Below are positions 56,946-64,000 of a stretch of DNA of 64,000 bases, piece after piece. The DNA is taken from positions 102,108,701 to 102,172,700 of the forward strand of contig OX104134.1 in NCBI GenBank assembly GCA_944470555.2. Reading direction: 5' to 3'. This stretch comes from Heterobilharzia americana (taxonomy: Eukaryota > Platyhelminthes > Trematoda > Strigeidida > Schistosomatidae). The notes below the pieces were generated by a model that was not told where the DNA came from, did not search any database, and worked only from the letters and a program-made list of their open reading frames with translations. The first letter of the stretch is position 1. Every line of letters begins with the position of its first letter. The translations under genes were made by a program, and so were the position numbers.

Positions 56946-57900
56946 CTCGAAATGATGCAAGTGGAGTAAGTGGTCTAGGATCCATGATTTAATAGTAGAT
57001 AACCGAATTTTTTAACTGCAGAGTGTCACTGTGAACGGAAAAACAACCACACATCTATTGGTAAGAATTTGTTGACTACTAACTCATCATTCGATTTGAT
57101 GAAAGCTACTTGCAAGGATGGATATCATTAATTTATACCATAACACCGGAAAACACACATAATAAAGATCAAGCGGTGAAGATTTTGAAGGGAGGAAAGT
57201 AGAACGCTGAGTAGAATATCGATTAAGAGAATATTGTAAACTGGAATACCGAAAAGGAGAGTTTTCATTAGTCTATTGTATAACTAAACAGTGAATTCGT
57301 GATTTAAACCAAGAATATTCAACAAAGATATTTCAATAAAAAAAAATTTCATTCAGTCAACCAAAAAAAAATACCTGTTTAAAGCATCAGATATTATTAA
57401 TCAATGCTTTGCAAAATTTAGCAATGCAGGTTGTTTGCTGTCTAATCGATTATCTTATTGATTAGAATCATCGTTTTAGTGAACTGTTAATTAGCATATC
57501 TGTGATTGTAAGCAATGCAAATATGAATGGAGACAGTTATACTGTACAGTGATAATTTTTATAAGTTGAATTACTATAATCATTCGAAAAAACCATTTTT
57601 GGTTAAAAATGATCCGATTTGAACAGCAAGCTGCATAACGTACTAGGATTCCTGAAGAATAAAATACTACTGAAAAGAACGCAGACAACACCTAAACAAC
57701 TAACGGGATGGAAAAGATAAGGAAGTCAAAATTTACATGGCCGAAGCCTATGATTTAAACTCATTGGCCACTTCAAAGCATTAAAGATGTGTATTAACCT
57801 CATTTCCAACAGATTAACTGCCACGCCTTAATGGCTGGCCAGGACCGGGCTCTTGAACTTGTTTCAATGGGAAACAAGTAGAATGACCAAAAATCCAACC
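56946..57900. other. AT-rich; one exon-like micro-segment
   Basis: 57022-57060 is framed by TTTTTTAACTGCAG and GTAAGA and would encode 13 residues (SVTVNGKTTTHLL). No neighbouring exons were found. Otherwise nothing is recognised. Confidence 0.3.
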
Positions 57901-58460
57901 ATAATGGAGCAGACCAAGTGGTTAACATACAGAAGTGACAGGGCACCAGAGATTATCCTTAAGGTTGTTATAAAACAATCGGTGACAGCACAACAGTACT
58001 CTCAAAGTCACGGCAAAATATTTTCTCCTGGAGTAGTTTGAGAGCTTTCTTTTCGGGATGTCAGTGGTTAGATTATCTTTTAAATCCCTGTTCACGAGAA
58101 GTATCGTGTTCACTTGAAAAATACGATCACCTTTCACAGGTTTTTGCTTCATGCTTTTACACGTGAATCGTGATGGATATCCATTTTTCAACAGGGCCTT
58201 TCTCAGGAAAGTAGACCATTTTTCTAGAATATTTGAGTTTTTGCAATCACTCGGCATTTATCTGAAGAATTTAGTTATTTGACCATTCCATAAGAGTTTC
58301 CCAAACATTTGCGCTAACTTCTTCATTGTGTTTACCTTGTAAGATACATTTCAAGAAATGCAACTGTAACTGCTGTTTTGTGTTCTTTCTGATAATATTT
58401 AATCTTTCGAATGGTTTGTAATGTTTCTCAACTGGTTATCCAGACTCGATCATCTTCATG
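57900..58460 (-). mobile_element. Penelope-like fragment (post-RT connector)
   Basis: On the minus strand, 58257-57922 reads STFLRKALLKNGYPSRFTCK then DRIFQVNTILLVNRDLKDNL, the NGYP connector seen also at 49.2 and 53.5 kb. Only this part is recognisable. Confidence 0.55.
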
Positions 58461-60595
58461 ATGTTGAAGTCAGTAGCTGATACAAGTGAAAATACTTGAA
58501 CAATAACTCTGAACTTTATCCTTAACGGTGGCTTGGTTTCTTGAAAAGAGAAAAAAGCAGCGAAACGACAAAGATTGACTATGAGGGCATCTTTAAAAGC
58601 CATCCTAACAACAATCGAAATGACCTATTAGGTTTTTCCATTTCAGTTGGATAGGCGAATTTTGTAAAATAAAAAAATTCTAATTGGTTACCTCAGTTGT
58701 TGCTAGGGTGGCCTTTAGAGTCACTCGATTATGAAGTCATGACATGTGCAAAATGGAGCTGTAGATACACGTTTTCAACCACCTTGATATTTCCTGCAGT
58801 CTCCTAAAAAGACATTTAACCAATCTGAAGCTCATACGAATGCATGGTTTTCGCGAACGTTCGACGTCCAACGATTGGTTAGGAAAGCCTTCAGTGAACT
58901 TTTGGCTTTATTGGAGAATCTAGGAGGTAACGATTTTTCTATAACATATATCTTGGTTAATATGTAAAACTCTGTAAACAGTTTTATTATCATAAAATTA
59001 TTAGTTAAAAAGCATTCCAATATGTGTAGTAAATAAAGATTACTTCTTGTGTACATTAAGTGAAATCTAATTCCATTTAATGATGATTATTCGTTAGTAC
59101 ATGGGTCAAGGACGCGCCTTTTGTTCTTTTTAGAAGTCTTCATTTGGATGTACTAATTACCTAATAGCGAGCGGTATTCTGCTCACCAGGATTCGAAGCC
59201 AGCATCAATCGCATAAAATACTAGTTTTATCTGCTAGGTTATTGATTTACTTCAGATTTCTGCTTCCTACGAATACTAAACTATCCTCTAGGCCTGATGT
59301 TTTGGGGAAAAATATTTAGCTCTCAAACTCAATGAAACTTCAAGGCACTCTGATTGATGCTGTACAAGTTTTGAAAATAATCATTTTAACACAGAACTAT
59401 ATTTCCCTGTTTTTTTAAGCGCATTCAGAGAATAACTGCCATCGTTACATTAAATGTTGAAATTAAACATTAAATAAATAGACTACCACTTAAAATTGTA
59501 TAATTTGTTTTCAGTGGTTGAATATACAACAATAGTAGGTCAAAATGCTTTGGAAATAGTAAATGCTCAAGTTCTGTAGGTCACTAGTTTAATGAAGTCC
59601 ACTTTTCAATTCGATCCCAATATTTTTGATGAGAGTTAACTAAAGAGGTGGAACAATTCGGTCCCATACAGCGAGGGGGAATTCCAAGTATCAAAACTTT
59701 TAACCGTCTTACTTTAGGGTAGGCCAAGAACTTAGTCACTGTGGTAGTGCATAATTTCATGCTGATTTGTTCGTCGTATTCTTCACACAAAGAAAATTTT
59801 TTTCATTTACTGAATGACCTACCTAACCCAATTCATTATTCATAATCATGTCAAAGGTAACTTTGCAACTTTCACATCATGTTTTTATAGTTCTGTTTTT
59901 TCTGCTTCATTTGTTGTATGAGTAGTAGGATTTGTCAAAAAGCTGGTATGCTTGTCGAGTTATTGTTGTTGCGGTCAAATCAGTCTAGTCAGATACGTTT
60001 TACGAACAACCATAGAGCTACCTTAGTCAATCAGGGATTCCTGCCGATTGCCTTCAGCCAAATAAAGTCAATCAAAGTGTGTGGAGATGAAGGGCTTCCT
60101 AGCTTGGTGATAATTTTTCAGATCAATCGATTGAATTTGGTTAGCACTTAGGACTGTATAAAGCGAAATCTCTTTCTCTTCAGTGACCAATCAATGAATT
60201 ATTTTTCCTTTCGCTTACAGAAATAAGTTACTAAAGACTGTCAAGAAAGCCAAAGTCCTTGCCTGTTTGAATCCTTGGGGAAAATTCCTGTGAAATCAAG
60301 CACCTAATGATAAAACTGTTCTGGTTTTACTCTCAGTACATCCTGATCTAATTTAAAACCCCACTCCTCACCAAGGTGTCCAGTAACACATAGAGATTTC
60401 CTAATGTAGACATTTGATGCAGTTATGATTAATAGAATTCCAGTTCCACGTCATGAACTAGCAAATAATGATGATTAGAATGTAAATGACAGTAACAAAA
60501 GCAAGAACAATAGCTTTAGCAGGTTAGCATGGATCCATCTTATTTCGTGGTCCTCATTAGCTGCTTATAACTTAAAACGTCAACTAACATTTATT
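58461..60595. other. No recognised gene
   Basis: Open frames at 58832-59056, 59584-59790 and 59918-60151 have no family resemblance or splice context. Confidence 0.3.
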
Positions 60596-61163
60596 TAGAA
60601 AAAGACCGACTGAGCGAAAAAACATATTTCTTTTCAATCAGGTCTTCATCTTAGGCAGTTCCATCGTCGAATTTCTGAGCACCATCCATCATGGTTGAAC
60701 AAGGGACAAATTAGAACTATAAAGAACTCCATACTTGCACACTTGGTTGACACAAGACATCAAGTGGTTACTGGAAAAGCCTTCAGAATTATCCTTCAGA
60801 TTCCAATTAATTTACCTCATGGATTACGCACTAGGTTACTTCACATAGTAGAGGCGATTGCAATCCACCTTTACAAACCTAGCCTTTGTATCCAAAAGAA
60901 GTTTGTTAGACCAATTTCATTACCGTGGCCGTCAACGTGATGTAACTTCTAGGTTTATTTTGTGCACCTCTTCCCCTTCTTGTTTCCATCAATATTCAAA
61001 TTTCCTATTTTAGTAACCCTATTGATTATTTACATCATTATTTCCGAAACAACACCACGTAATTGGTAATTTGATTAAATTGTAAACCTATATATTAGTG
61101 TAGAGCCCAAGATGAAGACCTAATTGAAAAGAAATATATTTCTTCGCTCAATCAGTCTTTTTC
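60596..61163 (+). mobile_element. Penelope GIY-YIG fragment bounded by 60-bp inverted repeats
   Basis: 60596-60655 and 61104-61163 are inverted repeats of about 60 bp with a few mismatches (shared core CTTTTCAAT-AGGTCTTCATC). Between them, 60695-60940 reads IRTIKNSILAHLVDTRHQVV, then AFRIIL and VEAIAIHLYKPSLC. This is the C-terminal half of a GIY-YIG nuclease with the conserved glutamate and KP motif, ending RPISLPWP before TGA. No RT is present. Confidence 0.6.
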
Positions 61164-61255
61164 TGAATGTCTAAATGGGAATATTCAGTGTGTTGACATT
61201 TATTTGCATACTTGAATCAGTCTGATAGAAAATTGTCGGGTTGAATTAAGGATAG

Positions 61256-62001
61256 CATCCATATTAGGTAATTGAAAACAGACTAACTGAGTGAGTAGAT
61301 ATACGGAACTAACTTGTAGAAATAAGTTTGTCAATATATAGAATGATCAGACGAATATTCTTCATGCTACCTCCAACTACATTTATCAATTCACATGTAC
61401 GTACCAAAGCACATACATTGGACGAACAGAAAGAAAGGTTTCTGACCCCATGTTTTAGCATATTCCAAGGAATTTGCTACTGAAATGTGGGAACGTTTTC
61501 AACAGAGCTATTCCTAGTCACCTTATTGATAATGGGCATGAAGTCGACATTCAGAAATAGTTCAGAACAATTAAAAAAATAGATGAAATCGAATTCGTTG
61601 TGTTTCTCTGAAGCGTTGACCACTAAACGCATAAAACTGAACTTATGTTTTCAGAAAAAAACAGTCTGTCAGTCTGTTTTGTTGACAATCAACATGCTTT
61701 TCTACACATCACTGTTGACTTCTGAGAGTTGGTTTGTTTCTTGTATTTTACATTTCACGACCTTGAATTGAGCAATTGAATTCTACTTACACCAGCTCTT
61801 AGTTAACATGAATCTTGTGACTCTTCACACATTTCGTGTAACCTTTCTTAACATGTCGAATACAATTTCCCCCCCCCCTTATCCAACTTCACCTCTGAAA
61901 CATTCGTCTAATCATTCTATATATTGACAAACTTATTTCGAGAAGTTAGTTCTGTATATCTACTCACTCAGTTAGTCTGTTTTCAGTTACCTAATATCGA
62001 T
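61256..62001 (+). mobile_element. Second GIY-YIG fragment bounded by ~98-bp inverted repeats
   Basis: 61258-61356 and 61900-61999 are inverted repeats of about 98 bp with roughly five differences. Inside, about 61395-61460 reads CTYQSTYIGRTERKVSD, the YIG motif with the following arginine of the GIY-YIG catalytic fold. Degenerate sequence resembling the next domain segment follows to 61560. The rest to 61900 is AT-rich with a C10 tract. The repeats are distantly related to those of the neighbouring module (ACTRAYTGAGYGA). Confidence 0.6.
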
Positions 62002-62002
62002 G

Positions 62003-62003
<1 letters not shown>

Positions 62004-62039
<36 letters not shown>
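62004..62039. repeat. (AT)n microsatellite
   Basis: Uninterrupted TA dinucleotides of about 35 bp immediately after the right inverted repeat. Confidence 0.9.
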
Positions 62040-62040
<1 letters not shown>

Positions 62041-63145
62041 CGCCTGGAAAAATTGTCATATAACAACTGAATAATAAAGTGTCTTATTCCACTAATTAGT
62101 TGTGACACTAGAGATAAACTATGAGAATATTCAAGTTCATCCTGTTTAAGTGAGAAAGAGAATCATTTTGTTCATTTGAGAGGTTCGTGTGCATCTGAGT
62201 GATTGCAAACTATTATGGACATCATTCAGTGAAACACGAAGTACCGGAGAGCTCTTCTGTATAGCTATTTTATCCCAGTCTGGAACTACTCAGTAATGCG
62301 AATGCACAGTCATATGTTGTAGCGGATGCTGGATGACTACGTTTAGTATTGAGCATGATACTATCCAACCACTGGGTTTGAATCTTATCCTTATAGCGTG
62401 GTTTAGAGGGAATATCATGCTACTTCTTCAGTAAAGAACTTTCTTCACACCGCACTTGGCCTACCCTTTAAGTTATGGGTTTTTATTAAAAATCCAACAG
62501 TTTATTTCAGTTATCTTCTCTTTTAGGCCATATATTACAGTAGAAAGGAGGAACAAACAATCAACTTTTGTATACACATGTTTGCCTCGAATATTTTAAA
62601 TAGCTATTTTCTTTTACGTACTGAGTATTCAATGGAGAACACACTAAGAAAATTGTGGTAACGATCCGTATTGGATTAGAATTCTAGAAGGCAATGTTAT
62701 CAGTCATCTGCAGAACACTTTACGAGGATATATACAGGCTGCTTAGCAGTCTGAGGACTGATAGGTTTCAGAATATTAATAATAATATGTCAGTAGCCTG
62801 TCGATTATTGGAATCCTTCTTAATCCAACACACATGAGTTAGTTGGATGAATTTCATCAATCACGGGCAATAAATTTCGTTGGCAATCAATACAATAAGC
62901 ATAAGGTGTGTCTGTAGGTTGTGTATAAAGTTTGACTAATCAAGAAAAATGAGAAGGTATGTAGCTTTATTTTTCTGAAAGAGAGAAAGATAGGGCGGGG
63001 CGGTTGTTGACAAATGGGAAAGTACAGGAGTTTCTGCATCAAAGGAATAAAATCATGATGGTCAAATGCTTTCCTGGAAACCAGGTTCTACTTCTTCTGC
63101 ATATGTCTATGTTCGAAGACAAATACAAGCTTATAGTAAAGATGG
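62040..63145. other. No recognised feature
   Basis: AT-rich spacer. Nothing recognised. Confidence 0.3.
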
Positions 63146-63147
63146 AT

Positions 63148-63322
63148 AGTGGTTAGCAGAGGAATACAGGATGTGCATTTCGTCCTATTCAGGACTAGTC
63201 AGCTTGATGTACCTGCCTCCCAGTGAGTGTTGTTCCCACTAGGGTTTGGACTCGGGAGCGATCGCTTCAAATGCCAGAGCGTTATCCACTACACCACCGA
63301 GCCACAATAGCCACTTCTTGTG
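63148..63322 (-). repeat. SM-alpha-like SINE with damaged hammerhead
   Basis: The minus strand reads a tRNA-like head (GTGGCTCGGTGGTGTAGTGG), a region with GAGTCCAAACC, and a ribozyme tail. Stem II GUCCU-GAAU-AGGAC is perfect and GAAA is kept (63181-63178), but the core reads CUGACUAG (63202-63195) instead of CUGANGAG, so catalysis should be lost. Confidence 0.65.
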
Positions 63323-64000
63323 TAGTTCTGGCTATAATAAAGGAGGCATTTTAACAGGAGCTCATATGTCAATAGAGACCGATCAATTCGGTCCAATCAA
63401 CGACGGCATAATACAAGCAATAACACTAAATACCAACTAACCTAGACATTATAATGAACATTTTTTTTATGGAATAAAAGTCAAACAACTACAAAATTCT
63501 GGTTTAATTCAGATATCATTTTATTAGCTTGCATTCAAGGCCTTTTGGATATGTAATCAGTATCCTTATACGGCTTATACGTCTAATGTATTTTTTTAAT
63601 GCAATTAGACTGAAAGCAAATACCAGCCTTACTGGAAGAGATTTTGGTAGTGTGAAACTGTCCACATCTTCATTCGTGTACGACCTGTAGATTCTTGGTT
63701 CGATCTGTCTTAAAGTTGTGGACGTATTCTTTCATGGAGTTCCAGAAAGACATGAAACATCTGCCTTCGATTTCCAGGCTTTTAATAATGATCTAAATGA
63801 TGTCAGCCTATGAAGAAAATCATTTGCATCTTATTTGTATTGATATCTGTAGGTTTAGAGTTTGTGAACTGAAAGCTGTGAATATTAGTCAGTGTTTTAT
63901 ACTTTTAGCTGTTATATTTTTTTTTTATTATAACTACAGCGTCAGGGTTCTTGGAATACTGTTTACTTAATAAACTTTGTCTAGGCATAACCGTTTAACA
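63323..64000. other. No recognised feature
   Basis: AT-rich sequence to the end of the window. Confidence 0.3.

Noticed and set aside
1..64000. CRISPR arrays, bacterial-type operons, integrons or prophage
   Set aside because: No regularly spaced repeats or bacterial coding density; introns and element types are those of an animal genome.

Overview
The window is animal nuclear DNA, almost certainly from a blood fluke (family Schistosomatidae). The reasons are AT-rich sequence, sparse short exons with GT/AG introns, and a dense mixture of fluke-type transposable elements: RTE-like and CR1/Jockey-like non-LTR retrotransposons, a CsRn1/Boudicca-type Ty3/Gypsy element with a CHCC Gag motif, Penelope-like elements with GIY-YIG remnants, and SM-alpha-type SINEs carrying hammerhead ribozyme motifs. 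There are no bacterial operons, no rRNA and no recognisable tRNA genes. Most long open frames are pieces of decayed retroelements.

Layout. 1-9.2 kb: decayed non-LTR elements plus a short minus-strand gene fragment with a DUF4806-like domain and introns of 35 and 39 nt. 9.29-9.57 kb: first coding exon of protein phosphatase inhibitor 2 (plus strand). 10.3-13.0 kb: 5'-truncated RTE copy A. 14.3-17.8 kb: minus-strand Ty3/Gypsy element broken by a 486-base assembly gap. 17.9-21.7 kb: more decayed non-LTR pieces. 22.17-23.56 kb: last three exons of an unrecognised plus-strand gene. 24.58-42.17 kb: an ARID4 (retinoblastoma-binding-protein-1)-like chromatin gene on the plus strand. Its exons encode an ARID4-type N-terminal segment, an ARID domain, a long acidic/basic linker and the conserved C-terminal helix. 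Its introns hold RTE copies B (antisense) and C (sense), a head-to-head pair of ribozyme SINEs and other repeats. 42.2-64 kb: no convincing host gene; it is a graveyard of Penelope-like fragments, another RTE copy, a MITE-like element, a Gypsy LTR remnant and more hammerhead SINEs.

Most interesting observations. (1) RTE copies B and C form a roughly 2.2 kb inverted repeat that appears identical, shared disabling mutations included, flanking the ARID-domain exons. Outside that tract they differ, and B's 3' part resembles copy A, which points to gene conversion. Such arms could drive dsRNA or circular-RNA formation. (2) Two neighbouring Penelope GIY-YIG fragments are each enclosed by their own long terminal inverted repeats. 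(3) A well-preserved hammerhead ribozyme and its inverted partner lie inside an ARID4-like intron. (4) The phase break inside the ARID domain implies a micro-exon. Exon calls are by eye from splice signals, reading phase and family resemblance, and no transcript evidence was available.
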